Origin: an uncultured bacterium
GTDB lineage: Bacteria > Bacillota > Clostridia > Lachnospirales > Lachnospiraceae
NCBI GenBank assembly: GCA_947073545.1
Contig: CAMTMP010000013.1
Location: 25,125 to 89,124, forward strand
DNA length: 64,000 nucleotides
Reading direction: 5' to 3'
Shown: in pieces, positions 53,968 to 62,340 of the stretch
Layout: each line of letters starts with the position of its first letter
How positions within the stretch are numbered: the stretch's first letter is position 1
Notes under the pieces: generated by a model
Database searches by the model: none
Told to the model about the DNA's origin: nothing
The model's input: only the letters and a program-made list of their open reading frames with translations
Made by a program: the position numbers and the translations under genes

Positions 53968-54030
53968 CGGGACCGGCATACAACCGGTCCCGCTGATATA
54001 TCCGCCCGCCCGGAAGGGCGGTTCTTTTTA
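53968..54030. terminator. Two back-to-back terminators between hemZ and the polyamine operon
   Basis: Read on the minus strand, CGGGACCGG and CCGGTCCCG close on a 7-base loop followed by TTTTTCC, ending the polyamine operon. Read on the plus strand, CCGCCC and GGGCGG around GCCCGGAA are followed by TTCTTTTT, ending hemZ. Confidence 0.85.
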
Positions 54031-55239
54031 TGTCCCCAGACGCTGTTTAAAGTCCGCATAGGCAAATCGCCTAAGGCTTTGTACGTTTTTGTCCGTATGA
54101 AGTACAGAAATGTCCGGCAGAGCCATGCCATTGAAGGTGTTATTTTTACACATCGTATAGATCGCCATATCGCCGAACAGGAGGAGATCTCCTTCTTGCA
54201 GGGGCGCGGCGAAGCTATATTCTCCGATTACATCTCCGGCCAGACAGGTAGGCCCGCCCAGACGGACGCTGCAGGGCAGCTCTCCCGGTTCCCCCGCCCC
54301 GTACAGCGGCGGCCGGTAAGGCATTTCCAGCACATCCGGCATATGACAGGCGGCGCTTGTGTCCAAAACGGCGGTCGTGATCTTTCCATTTTGCACGATG
54401 TCCAGCACGCGGGCAGCCAGATAGCCCGCATGCAGCGCGCAGGCTTCCCCAGGTTCCAAATAGACTTGCAGATCCCATTTTTCCTGTGCAAAGCGGATGC
54501 ACTTTTCCAGCCGGGGGATATCGTACCCGGGCCTTGTGATGTGGTGTCCGCCGCCGAAATTGAGCCATTTCATTCGGGGGAGCACGTCGTCGAAACGCTG
54601 TGCCACTGCGCTTAACGTGATTTCTAATGCGTCGGCATCCTGTTCGCAAAGCGTGTGAAAATGCAGACCGTCCAGCAGGCCGGTCAGCTCTGCGGACATG
54701 TCCGCGTTCCACTGTGCGCGGGTGACGCCCAGACGGCTGCCGGGGGCGCAGGGATCATAAATGGCATGGCCTTCCTGGGTGGAGCATTCCGGATTGATGC
54801 GAAGCCCGATGTTTTTGCCGGCCGCTTTGGCGGGAGGGCCGAACCGCTTAAGCTGGCGGGGGGAGTTAAAGACGATGTGATCCGCGTATCGAAGCAGTTC
54901 GTCAAACTCCTCTGGCCGATAGGCGGCGCAGAAGACATGGACTTCCTTTTCCGGCATTTCCTCCGCGCCAAGTCTTGCCTCATACAGCCCGCTGGCTTCA
55001 GTCCCGTCCAGATAGGGGGCTAAGACGGGGTATAAGTCGTAGTTGGAAAAGGCTTTTTGGGCAAGCAGAATCCGACAGCCCGTGCGTCTGGCCACTCCGG
55101 CCAGAGTCTCACCGTTTCGACGCAGCATGGCCTCGTCCAGTATATAGCAGGGCGTAGGCAGATTTTCAAATAATTTTTGTGGGGACTGGCCGTCCAGCCC
55201 GGCAAAGCATGGACGGCTTTCTTTCGCGCGGGTATCCAT
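54028..55239 (-). CDS. nspC: Carboxynorspermidine/carboxyspermidine decarboxylase
   Basis: This 403-residue PLP enzyme of the alanine racemase fold starts TPCYILDEAMLRRNGETLAG and has the PLP Lys in ILLAQKAFSNYDLYP, then HIVFNSPRQLKRFGPPAKAA, NFGGGHHITRPGYDI and EPGEACALHAGYLAARVLDI, with a typical C-terminal ARMY motif. It decarboxylates carboxyspermidine or carboxynorspermidine. Its ATG overlaps the stop codon of the dehydrogenase gene (TGATG), as expected for a coupled pair. Confidence 0.9.
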   Translation of the reverse strand: MDTRAKESRPCFAGLDGQSPQKLFENLPTPCYILDEAMLRRNGETLAGVARRTGCRILLAQKAFSNYDLYPVLAPYLDGTEASGLYEARLGAEEMPEKEVHVFCAAYRPEEFDELLRYADHIVFNSPRQLKRFGPPAKAAGKNIGLRINPECSTQEGHAIYDPCAPGSRLGVTRAQWNADMSAELTGLLDGLHFHTLCEQDADALEITLSAVAQRFDDVLPRMKWLNFGGGHHITRPGYDIPRLEKCIRFAQEKWDLQVYLEPGEACALHAGYLAARVLDIVQNGKITTAVLDTSAACHMPDVLEMPYRPPLYGAGEPGELPCSVRLGGPTCLAGDVIGEYSFAAPLQEGDLLLFGDMAIYTMCKNNTFNGMALPDISVLHTDKNVQSLRRFAYADFKQRLGT

Positions 55240-56498
55240 CAGTCCACCAGCGCCGGTGTCCGGCTTTCGCTCCTTGGCAGGCCGTATTTGTCAAGCGCCG
55301 CAAGGAAGGGATCGGGGTCAAACTCTTCCACCGTGTAGACGCCGGGTTTGTTCCACTTGCCGGTCAGCAGCATCAGCGCGCCGCACATAGCGGGTACGCC
55401 TGTGGTGTAGCTGATGGCCTGGCTCCCCACTTCCTTGTAGCATTCCTGATGGTCACAGACATTGTAGATATAATAGGTCTTATCCTGCCCGTCCTTTTTA
55501 CCGGTGAAGATACAGCCGATGTTGGTCTTGCCCTTTGTGCGGGGGCCGAGGCTGGCAGGGTCGGGCAGCAGGGCTTTGAGGAATTTTATGGGTACGATCT
55601 GCTGTCCTTCAAAGTCCACGGGACTGGTGGAGAGCATACCCACATTTTCCAGACAGCGCATGTGATCCAGATAGCTCTGTCCGAAGGTCATGAAAAAGCG
55701 AATCCGCTTTGCTTCCGGAATCGTAAGCGCCAGACTCTCGATTTCCTCATGGTGGAGCAGATACATGTCTTTGTGTCCCACCTGATCAAAGTCATATTCC
55801 CGCTTGACGCTCATGGGGGGAATTTCTACCCAGTGTCCGTCCTCCCAGTAGCTCCCGGGGGCGGAAACCTCCCGCAGATTGACTTCCGGGTTAAAATTGG
55901 TGGCGAAAGCGCAGCCGTGGTCGCCGCCGTTGCAGTCCAGAATGTCGATGGTGTCGATGGAATCAAACTCATGTTTTTTGGCGTGGGCGCAGTAAGCCTG
56001 GGTTACCCCGGGGTCAAAACCGCAGCCCAGAAGAGCGGTAAGCCCTGCCTCCTCGAACTTTTTCCGATAAGCCCACTGCCAGCTATAGTCGAAATATGCC
56101 GAAAACCCGGCTTCTTTGCAGCGTTTTTCGTAGACAGCCCGCCACGACGGATCATCGGTGTCCTCCGGTTCATAGTTGGCGGTGTCCATGTAGTTGACGC
56201 CGCACGCCAGACAGGCGTCCATGATGGTCAGATCCTGATAGGGGAGGGCGATATTCATTACCAGCTCCGGCTTGTAGGCGGTGATGAGGTCGATGAGCTG
56301 CCGCACGTCGTCCGCGTCTACTTGGGCGGTGGTGATTTTTGTCGAGGTTTTAGGGGCAAGCTCTGCGGCCAGCTTAGCACATTTGGATTTCGTCCGGCTG
56401 GCGATACACAGCTCGGTGAACACTTCGCTGACCTGACAGCATTTGTGGATGGCAACGGAAGCGACGCCGCCGCATCCGATCACAAGAACTTTACTCAT
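55239..56498 (-). CDS. Carboxyspermidine dehydrogenase-like protein (saccharopine dehydrogenase family)
   Basis: This 419-residue NADPH-dependent enzyme starts KVLVIGCGGVASVAIHKCCQ (Rossmann GxGGVA). The saccharopine dehydrogenase-like core follows, with NYMDTANYEPEDTDDPSW, FGCDPGVTQ-like LLGCGFDPGVTQAYCAHAKK and PVDFEGQQIVPIKFLKALLP. In the carboxyspermidine pathway it condenses aspartate semialdehyde with putrescine (or agmatine, see findings) to a carboxylated polyamine. AGGAGATC stands before ATG. It lies between agmatinase and the decarboxylase. Confidence 0.88.
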   Translation of the reverse strand: MSKVLVIGCGGVASVAIHKCCQVSEVFTELCIASRTKSKCAKLAAELAPKTSTKITTAQVDADDVRQLIDLITAYKPELVMNIALPYQDLTIMDACLACGVNYMDTANYEPEDTDDPSWRAVYEKRCKEAGFSAYFDYSWQWAYRKKFEEAGLTALLGCGFDPGVTQAYCAHAKKHEFDSIDTIDILDCNGGDHGCAFATNFNPEVNLREVSAPGSYWEDGHWVEIPPMSVKREYDFDQVGHKDMYLLHHEEIESLALTIPEAKRIRFFMTFGQSYLDHMRCLENVGMLSTSPVDFEGQQIVPIKFLKALLPDPASLGPRTKGKTNIGCIFTGKKDGQDKTYYIYNVCDHQECYKEVGSQAISYTTGVPAMCGALMLLTGKWNKPGVYTVEEFDPDPFLAALDKYGLPRSESRTPALVD

Positions 56499-56532
56499 AG
56501 TGGATGATCTCCTTTTTCTGTTTTATTTTTCC

Positions 56533-57411
56533 TTATAGGTAATTGTCTGTTTTATTTTTCTGTAAAGCTAAAATCAATTCCCGCAGCGTCTTGCAGGCGG
56601 TGGCGGTGGAAACGCCGCCCGGATCCAGCATAGGGGCCAGTTCGTTGATATCGGCCCCCACCACATGGGCGGTGCAGACCGTCTTAATGGCTTCCAGAAG
56701 ATTTAAGAAGCTGACACCGCCCGCTTCCGGCGTACCTGTTCCGGGAAATGCGGAAGGGTCCAGACAGTCCAGATCAATGGTGAAGTAAACGGGAACCTGC
56801 TGTTTTCGCAGAGCCGTGACGGTTTTCTTAAGACCGTCAAAGGAAAAAGGGTGCATATCCGTATGCGCATCGGCAAAACGGAACTCCTCCCGGTCGCCGC
56901 TCCGGATGCAGAACTGATGGATGCGTCCGTCGCCTGTCAGCTCATGGCACCGCCGCAGGACGCAGGCGTGGGAGAGCTTTGCCCCCAGATAATCGTCCCG
57001 CAGATCGGCGTGGGCGTCAAAGTGGATGATGTGAAGCGCCGGATACTGTTTCACAATGGCACGCACCGCGCCCAGCGTGACCAGATGCTCTCCGCCAAGC
57101 AGCAGGGGGAATTTTCCGTCATGCAGGATTTCGCGGGCGCGGGCCTCGATGTCCGCCAGCGCCGTCTGCGCGCTGCCGAAACAAAGCTCCAGATCGCCGC
57201 TGTCAAACACGGCGCAGTCTGTCAGATCCGCGTCCTGATAGGGGCTGTAAGTTTCCAGACCGAAGCTCTCGTGGCGCATGGCGGCGGGGCCGAACCGGGC
57301 GCCTGGCCGGAAACTGGTGGTGGAGTCGAAGGGCGCGCCGTACAGGACGATTCCGGCCTGTTCATAATCGCTGTCACAGCCGATAAAAGTTTCAATATTT
57401 GGTTTCAACAT
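56533..57411 (-). CDS. speB: Agmatinase/ureohydrolase
   Basis: This 292-residue arginase-fold enzyme has the binuclear Mn motifs LLGGEHLVTLGAV, HIIHFDAHADLRDDY, YFTIDLDCLDPSAFPGTGTP and DINELAPMLD. The start DSTTSFRPGARFGPAAMR is typical of agmatinases. It converts agmatine to putrescine and urea, and some relatives act on N1-aminopropylagmatine to give spermidine directly. GGAGGG stands 7 bases before the ATG. The neighbour speE is 3 bases upstream in the operon, so the products are made together. Confidence 0.94.
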   Translation of the reverse strand: MLKPNIETFIGCDSDYEQAGIVLYGAPFDSTTSFRPGARFGPAAMRHESFGLETYSPYQDADLTDCAVFDSGDLELCFGSAQTALADIEARAREILHDGKFPLLLGGEHLVTLGAVRAIVKQYPALHIIHFDAHADLRDDYLGAKLSHACVLRRCHELTGDGRIHQFCIRSGDREEFRFADAHTDMHPFSFDGLKKTVTALRKQQVPVYFTIDLDCLDPSAFPGTGTPEAGGVSFLNLLEAIKTVCTAHVVGADINELAPMLDPGGVSTATACKTLRELILALQKNKTDNYL

Positions 57412-57414
57412 GGC

Positions 57415-58269
57415 TTATCCCTCCACTTCCCGCAGCATTTCTTCCAGAAAGGCGGGCAGACAGAAAGCGCCCACATGGAGTCTGGGCGTATAGTAGCGCG
57501 TGTGCAGATTCAGTTTCTGCCAGGCCGCCGTGTCCAGATCGTCGGTGGGGTGATACTTTTTGCTGGCGAAACCGAACAGCCAGTAGCCCGCCGCGTAGGT
57601 GGGGATATGGGCCTGATAGACACGGCTGATGGGAAAGGTGCTGACGATGCGCTTGTGGCTGCGCTGCATGGCGTCGGCGTCCTCGGCGTAGAAGGGGCTT
57701 CCCTGCTGGTTGACCATGATGCCGTCCTCCCGCAGCGCGTTGTAGCAGCTCCCGTAGAACTCTCTGGTAAACAGTCCCTCGGAGGGGCCGAAGGGGTCGG
57801 TGGAGTCCACGATGATGAGATCGTATGCCGTCTCCTGCCGGCGGATGAACTTCAGCGCGTTCCCGAAGTGGATGTGAACCCGCCTGTCGTCCATCCGGCA
57901 GGCATTGCTGGGCAGATAGGTCCGGCAGGCTTCCACCACAAGGGGATCCATTTCCACCAGATCAATGTGCTCTACCCGGTCATACCGTGTCAGCTCACGC
58001 ACCACGCCGCCGTCTCCTGCACCGATGACCAGAATGTCCCGGATGCCTGAATGCACCGCCATGGGCACATGGGTAATCATTTCGTCGTAAATAAATTCAT
58101 CCCGCTCCGTCAGCATCACGTTGCCGTCCAGCGTCAGCACACGGCCAAATTCCGGCGTCTCGAAGATGTCGATGCGCTGGTAGTCGCTCTGTTTGGAATA
58201 AAGGTGCCGGTTAACCCGGATACTGTGCTTTACGTCCGGGGTATGAAATTCACTAAACCACATTTCCAT
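57415..58269 (-). CDS. speE: Spermidine synthase-type aminopropyltransferase
   Basis: ATG 58269 follows AAAGGAG with 7 bases spacing, giving MEMWFSEFHTPDVKHSIRVN. Motifs: YQRIDIFETPEFGRVLTLDG, GAGDGGVVRELTRYD (SAM-type cofactor site), VEMDPLVVEACR and VDSTDPFGPSEGLFTREFY. The family transfers an aminopropyl group from decarboxylated AdoMet. No speD is in the window. The gene starts 13 bases after the decarboxylase gene. It may act on putrescine, agmatine or another acceptor; the acceptor cannot be read by eye. Confidence 0.93.
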   Translation of the reverse strand: MEMWFSEFHTPDVKHSIRVNRHLYSKQSDYQRIDIFETPEFGRVLTLDGNVMLTERDEFIYDEMITHVPMAVHSGIRDILVIGAGDGGVVRELTRYDRVEHIDLVEMDPLVVEACRTYLPSNACRMDDRRVHIHFGNALKFIRRQETAYDLIIVDSTDPFGPSEGLFTREFYGSCYNALREDGIMVNQQGSPFYAEDADAMQRSHKRIVSTFPISRVYQAHIPTYAAGYWLFGFASKKYHPTDDLDTAAWQKLNLHTRYYTPRLHVGAFCLPAFLEEMLREVEG

Positions 58270-58282
58270 ATGTCGTCTCCTT

Positions 58283-59752
58283 TCACGCAAGTACATTCAA
58301 CCGTTCCAGCTCAGGATCCTCCGGCCCGGTCATGCTGCAGCCTTTTTCCTTGGCGTATCTGATATGTTCCAGAATTTCTGCCGTGACCCGCTCTCCCGGG
58401 GCTAACAGGGGGATGCCGGGCGGGTAGCACATGACGAACTCGCTGCATACCCGTCCCTCGGTCTCCGTCAGGGGCAGGCTGCGCTTTTTGGCATAAAATG
58501 CTTCCTGAGGGCTTGCCACCACCTCCGGTTCCACATATTCCTGATTTAAAAGGCCCGTCGGGTCCTTCTGGTAGCGACGCCGGATCTCCGCAAGGGCGCT
58601 GACCAGACGCTCCACTTCCTGAGGGCGGTCACCCATGGAGAGATAGGCCAGAATGTTTCCGATATCGCCGAACTCGATCTGGATGTCGTATTCATCCCGC
58701 AGGAGGTCGTACACCTCAATGCCGGCCAGACCGATGTCCAGCGTATGCACACTGAGCTTGGTGATGTCGAAGTCGAATACAGAGTCTCCGTTCATCAGTT
58801 CCCGGCCAAAAGCGTAGTAACCGCCCACGGCGTTGATTTCCTGTCTGGCGTACTCTGCCAGATCCGCTACCTGATGGAACACGGTCCGCCCCCGCAGGGC
58901 CAGATTCCGGCGGCTGATATCCAGACTGGACATCAGCAGATAACTGCCGGAAGTGGTCTGGGTCAGGTTGATAATCTGCCGCACATACCCCGCGTGAATA
59001 TCGGGGCCAACCAGCAGGAGGCTTGACTGGGTCAGACTGCCGCCGCTCTTGTGCATGGATACGGAGGCCATGTCCGCCCCCGCTGCCATGGCCGATACCG
59101 GCAGGCCGCCGCCGAAATAAAAATGGGTGCCGTGGGCCTCGTCCGCAAGGCATTTCATTCCGGCGGCGTGAGCCATTTTGACAATGGCCCGCAGGTCGCT
59201 GCAGACACCGTAATAGGTAGGGTTATTTACAAGCACCGCCACCGCGCGGGGATGCGCGGCGATGGCTTTCGCCACCTGTTCTCTGCGCATTCCAAGAGAA
59301 ATGCCAAGCCGCTGATCCACGTCCGGATTGACGTACACCGGCACCGCGCCGCACAGAACGAGGGCGTTGATCACGCTTTTATGTACGTTGCGGGGCAGGA
59401 TGATTTCGTCACCCCGCTTGCAGGCAGCCAGAATCATGCTCTGCACGGAGCTTGTCGTGCCGCCCACCATAAGAAATGCGTGGGCTGCGCCAAAGGCATC
59501 CGCCGCCAGTTTTTCCGCCTCCAGAATGACGGACACCGGATGGCAGAGGTTGTCGAGCGGCTTCATGCTGTTTACGTCCACGCCGATGCACTGCTGCCCC
59601 AGAAACGAGGTCAGCTCAGGATTGCCCCGGCCCCGTTTGTGTCCGGGCACGTCGAAGGGGACAACCCGCATTTGGCGGAAGGATTCCAGCGCCTCGTAAA
59701 TGGGCGCACGGTTCTGGTTGATCTGGTTGGGATGGAGCTGCGTATTTTTCAA
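58283..59752 (-). CDS. speA: Orn/Lys/Arg decarboxylase family protein (arginine decarboxylase, SpeA-like)
   Basis: TTG 59752, with AGGA 6 bases upstream, gives KNTQLHPNQINQNRAPIYEA; the longer frame to 59815 runs through the leader hairpin and is not credible. The fold-type I PLP enzyme of about 490 residues has VPFDVPGHKRGRGNPELTSF, MVGGTTSSVQSMILAACKRG, LADEAHGTHFYFGG and the PLP Lys in VSMHKSGGSLTQSS. It is the first gene of the polyamine operon and likely makes agmatine from arginine, feeding speB; lysine or ornithine are alternatives. Confidence 0.9.
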   Translation of the reverse strand: MKNTQLHPNQINQNRAPIYEALESFRQMRVVPFDVPGHKRGRGNPELTSFLGQQCIGVDVNSMKPLDNLCHPVSVILEAEKLAADAFGAAHAFLMVGGTTSSVQSMILAACKRGDEIILPRNVHKSVINALVLCGAVPVYVNPDVDQRLGISLGMRREQVAKAIAAHPRAVAVLVNNPTYYGVCSDLRAIVKMAHAAGMKCLADEAHGTHFYFGGGLPVSAMAAGADMASVSMHKSGGSLTQSSLLLVGPDIHAGYVRQIINLTQTTSGSYLLMSSLDISRRNLALRGRTVFHQVADLAEYARQEINAVGGYYAFGRELMNGDSVFDFDITKLSVHTLDIGLAGIEVYDLLRDEYDIQIEFGDIGNILAYLSMGDRPQEVERLVSALAEIRRRYQKDPTGLLNQEYVEPEVVASPQEAFYAKKRSLPLTETEGRVCSEFVMCYPPGIPLLAPGERVTAEILEHIRYAKEKGCSMTGPEDPELERLNVLA

Positions 59753-59782
59753 TTTTTTCCTATGCCTTCTTTCTGATTGCTG

Positions 59783-59826
59783 GCAAAACAAAACCGCAGG
59801 CTGCGCTGTATGCACAACTTGCGGTT
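59783..59826 (-). promoter_or_regulatory. Terminator-like hairpin in the polyamine operon leader
   Basis: Read on the minus strand, AACCGCA and TGCGGTT form a stem, followed by TTGTTTTG. It ends 31 bases before the TTG start of speA, so it can only act as an attenuator in the leader (or end an upstream RNA). The transcript source and antiterminating structure were not determined. The following AAGAAGG and AGGA serve as ribosome binding sites. Confidence 0.6.
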
Positions 59827-60236
59827 ATCAATCAGATCATCTTCACACTTCCGTTTTCCGGCAAAAGGTCTATCGTCGAAAAGGTGACAGAAAAAACGCA
59901 AAAAACGGGATGCTGGCATCTGTTCAGATATACGGAAGATCAGAGTCTATATAGCAATACTACTTTTACCACTCTTATTGACCGTTTCACAAGTCTGCGC
60001 ATAAGGCACATTTCGGTTATGAAGTAACCAACTTATAAAATTTGAGCTTTTAACTCAATCAATAGGGCAGCGCATGGCCGCCAATCGGCAGTGGACCCGG
60101 CTGTCCGTATGGCCTTGACTCCAAATGGAGTGGTCCGAGTAATTGCTTTGAAAAGACTCTGGAAAGAACTTTTCAACTGCTGACATGCTATCATGGGATC
60201 GCCGTTTTGTCAAGAATGAAATGGCGGAAACCAAAA
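59827..60236. other. Intergenic region between the polyamine operon and the spore-collagen cluster
   Basis: No confident gene was found in 410 bases. It should contain the promoter of the polyamine operon (minus strand; no good -35/-10 was identified). The block at 60050-60200 has several short palindromes and is open in both directions: a 53-codon frame on the minus strand at 60033-60194 without a ribosome binding site, and short frames on the plus strand. The composition suggests a conserved non-coding or repeat sequence, possibly an RNA. Confidence 0.4.
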
Positions 60237-60263
60237 ACGAAAAAAATTTCCGCGCATATTATT
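60237..60263 (+). promoter_or_regulatory. Putative sigma-K promoter of the first collagen-like gene
   Basis: AC at 60237-60238, then 15 bases, then GCATATTATT (60254-60263), matching the sigma-K -10 GCATANNNTA in nine of ten positions (last base T for A). The same AC-15-GCATA arrangement is seen upstream of the second collagen-like gene at 62257. Confidence 0.55.
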
Positions 60264-60324
60264 TATATAGGATTAGTATAAGGAAGGATCAATCCTTAGC
60301 AGATTAGGAATGAGGTGGTTTCGA

Positions 60325-61113
60325 TTGAATCAATTTAATATGAACTGGATGTTACCGCCGCCGAATTTGTTTGGCATGAGAGCGCCGAACAGAATCGGCA
60401 GTCAGTTTGCAGACCGGCCCTCCGCTGCGAATATGTGCGGAGAACACATGGATCTGTCCGGACGCTCTCAGCAGACAGGTGTTGCGGGAGAGGAGGACAT
60501 GTCGGAGCGGCTGTACGATCCCTGTACATGCGGGCAGCCCGGACCCATGGGACCGAGAGGGGAACCGGGACCGCCCGGATGTCCGGGGGAACGGGGAGAA
60601 GCCGGCCCGCAGGGCGTTACCGGTCCACAGGGACCGCAGGGAGCCACCGGGCCGATGGGGCCGAGAGGAGACCCCGGGGAACGGGGCCCGGCGGGGCCGT
60701 CCGGCTATCCGCAAAATTATATATTTGCTTCCTATACGGCGATGGATCTGGTCATGCAGGATGCAGACTGTCTTCCACTCAAAACGGAGATCCCTGATAT
60801 CACACAGAATATCTCTCTTTCTAACGACGTTTCTATCAGATTGACTTCTGGCTGTTATGCCGTCAGCTATTATATTTCCACGATGATGAAAAGACACGGT
60901 TTCATAGAGCTTACGCCGGTGCTGAATGACTGCTGGCAGAATTTGTATACTGCATATGCACAGACAACAAGGCGGAGAGAAATGCTGACATTAGCAAGAT
61001 ACTTTATCATGGAAGTGCCGACAGATTCCACCCTGTTTTTTGCATGGCGTTCTTCGGCCGAAACTTCCCTGACCAGCATGAACGTAATTTTAGAAAAATT
61101 CTGCAGACAGTAA
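60325..61113 (+). CDS. Collagen-like spore-surface protein (short)
   Basis: TTG 60325 with GAGGTGG 6 bases upstream is preferred to ATG 60310, which has no site, giving [17 protein letters not shown]. The protein of about 262 residues has an N-terminal region with several Cys, then about 16 Gly-X-Y triplets ([20 protein letters not shown] and on), and a C-terminal globular domain of about 125 residues ([40 protein letters not shown], ending [11 protein letters not shown]) with a jelly-roll-like strand pattern. No signal peptide is visible, as with other spore-coat or exosporium proteins assembled in the mother cell. The glycosyltransferase follows in 21 bases. Confidence 0.85.
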   Translation: MNQFNMNWMLPPPNLFGMRAPNRIGSQFADRPSAANMCGEHMDLSGRSQQTGVAGEEDMSERLYDPCTCGQPGPMGPRGEPGPPGCPGERGEAGPQGVTGPQGPQGATGPMGPRGDPGERGPAGPSGYPQNYIFASYTAMDLVMQDADCLPLKTEIPDITQNISLSNDVSIRLTSGCYAVSYYISTMMKRHGFIELTPVLNDCWQNLYTAYAQTTRRREMLTLARYFIMEVPTDSTLFFAWRSSAETSLTSMNVILEKFCRQ

Positions 61114-61134
61114 ATTCGGATGGGAGAAAACAAG

Positions 61135-62220
61135 ATGCCTACAATAAGTCTTTGTATGATTGTCAAAAATGAGGAGGCGCATATTGCACGCTGCCTCGAT
61201 AGTATAGCAGAACTTGTGGATGAAATTATAATTGTAGATACCGGTTCGACGGACCGGACGGTAGAAATCGTTTCCAACTATACATCCCGGGTTTATCGGT
61301 ATCCTTGGAAGGACGATTTTTCGGAGGCAAGAAACGATTCCTTTTCCCGGGCGTCCATGGATTACTGTATGTGGATGGATGCGGACGATGTTCTGGAAGA
61401 GACGGAAAAGGAAAAATTTTTGCAGCTAAAGCGATCCCTGGCATCGGACACGGATATGGTAATGATGAAATACAACACTTCCTTTGATGAGGCGGGCAGG
61501 CCTTCTCTTTCCTATTTCAGGGAAAGGTGGATCAGAAACTGTGAGCGGTACCGTTGGGTCGGCGCTGTCCACGAAGTCATTCCGCCAAACGGCCGGATTG
61601 TATACTCGGATATTGCGATCTGTCATAAGAAAGTGGGAACCGGGGATCCGGACCGGAATTTGAGGATATACCGGAAGCTGCTTGCTGAGGGAAGGACATT
61701 AGATCCGCGGCAGCAATATTATTATGGCCGGGAATTGTACTATCACGGGCAGTATGAGGAGGCAGTTTTCGTGTTGGAAGCGTTTCTGCTTTCAGAGACA
61801 GGGTGGGTTGAAAATAAAATAGAAGCATGTTCCGTCTGTGCAAACTGCTATGATAAAATGGGGCAGGAGAAGAAGGCGCTGCTTGCGCTCCTTCGCAGTC
61901 TGAGCTTTGACCTGCCGAGGGCGGAACTGTGTTGTGAAATCGGCAGGCATTTTCTGGAACACGGAAAGATTCATAATGCAGTCTATTGGTATGAGACGGC
62001 ACTGCGCATTCCGAAAAGGGAATATGCAGACGGGTTTGTGCTGCCGGACTGCTATGATTATGTTCCCTGTTTACAGTTGTGCGTATGTTACGACAGACTG
62101 GGAGAACAGCAAAAAGAGAGAGAGTATAACGAAAAAGCCGGGGCATGTAAGCCGTATTCCCCGGCGTATCTCTACAACAAGCAGTATTTTAACAGCCTTC
62201 AGAGAAAGGAACAGAGCTGA
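61135..62220 (+). CDS. Glycosyltransferase family 2 with C-terminal TPR-like repeats
   Basis: ATG 61135 follows GGGAGA with 7 bases spacing. The 361-residue enzyme starts PTISLCMIVKNEEAHIARCL, with the nucleotide-sugar motifs IIIVDTGSTDRTVEI, YPWKDDFSEARND and the metal site MDADDVLEE. The acceptor region FRERWIRNCERYRWVGAVHE follows, then TPR-like helical repeats (about 190-340, YGRELYYHGQYEEAVFVLEA). It resembles SunS-type and SgtA-type transferases. It lies between two collagen-like genes, so glycosylation of their Thr-rich stalks is likely (compare the bclA-linked sgtA of C. difficile). Cytoplasmic in the mother cell. Confidence 0.88.
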   Translation: MPTISLCMIVKNEEAHIARCLDSIAELVDEIIIVDTGSTDRTVEIVSNYTSRVYRYPWKDDFSEARNDSFSRASMDYCMWMDADDVLEETEKEKFLQLKRSLASDTDMVMMKYNTSFDEAGRPSLSYFRERWIRNCERYRWVGAVHEVIPPNGRIVYSDIAICHKKVGTGDPDRNLRIYRKLLAEGRTLDPRQQYYYGRELYYHGQYEEAVFVLEAFLLSETGWVENKIEACSVCANCYDKMGQEKKALLALLRSLSFDLPRAELCCEIGRHFLEHGKIHNAVYWYETALRIPKREYADGFVLPDCYDYVPCLQLCVCYDRLGEQQKEREYNEKAGACKPYSPAYLYNKQYFNSLQRKEQS

Positions 62221-62256
62221 AGAACGCGAAAAAAATTCCCTTTTCGACAAAATGTG

Positions 62257-62283
62257 ACAATGCTGGCAGAGGCGCATACATTA
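62257..62283 (+). promoter_or_regulatory. Putative sigma-K promoter of the second collagen-like gene
   Basis: AC at 62257-62258, a 15-base spacer and GCATACATTA (62274-62283), a full match to the sigma-K -10 GCATANNNTA. The same spacing is seen upstream of the first collagen-like gene. Confidence 0.6.
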
Positions 62284-62340
62284 ATTGTAGAAAAAGATAT
62301 TTTTTTGCATTAAAAAATAATCGGAAAGGGTGAGTTTTGT

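Noticed and set aside
54170..59780. Long plus-strand frames opposite the polyamine genes
   Set aside because: They are shadows of the minus-strand genes; speA, speE, speB, the dehydrogenase and nspC account for all the recognisable motifs.
60033..60194. 53-codon minus-strand frame
   Set aside because: No ribosome binding site, and other frames are equally open there. A coding role is not supported; it is kept as part of an unexplained block.
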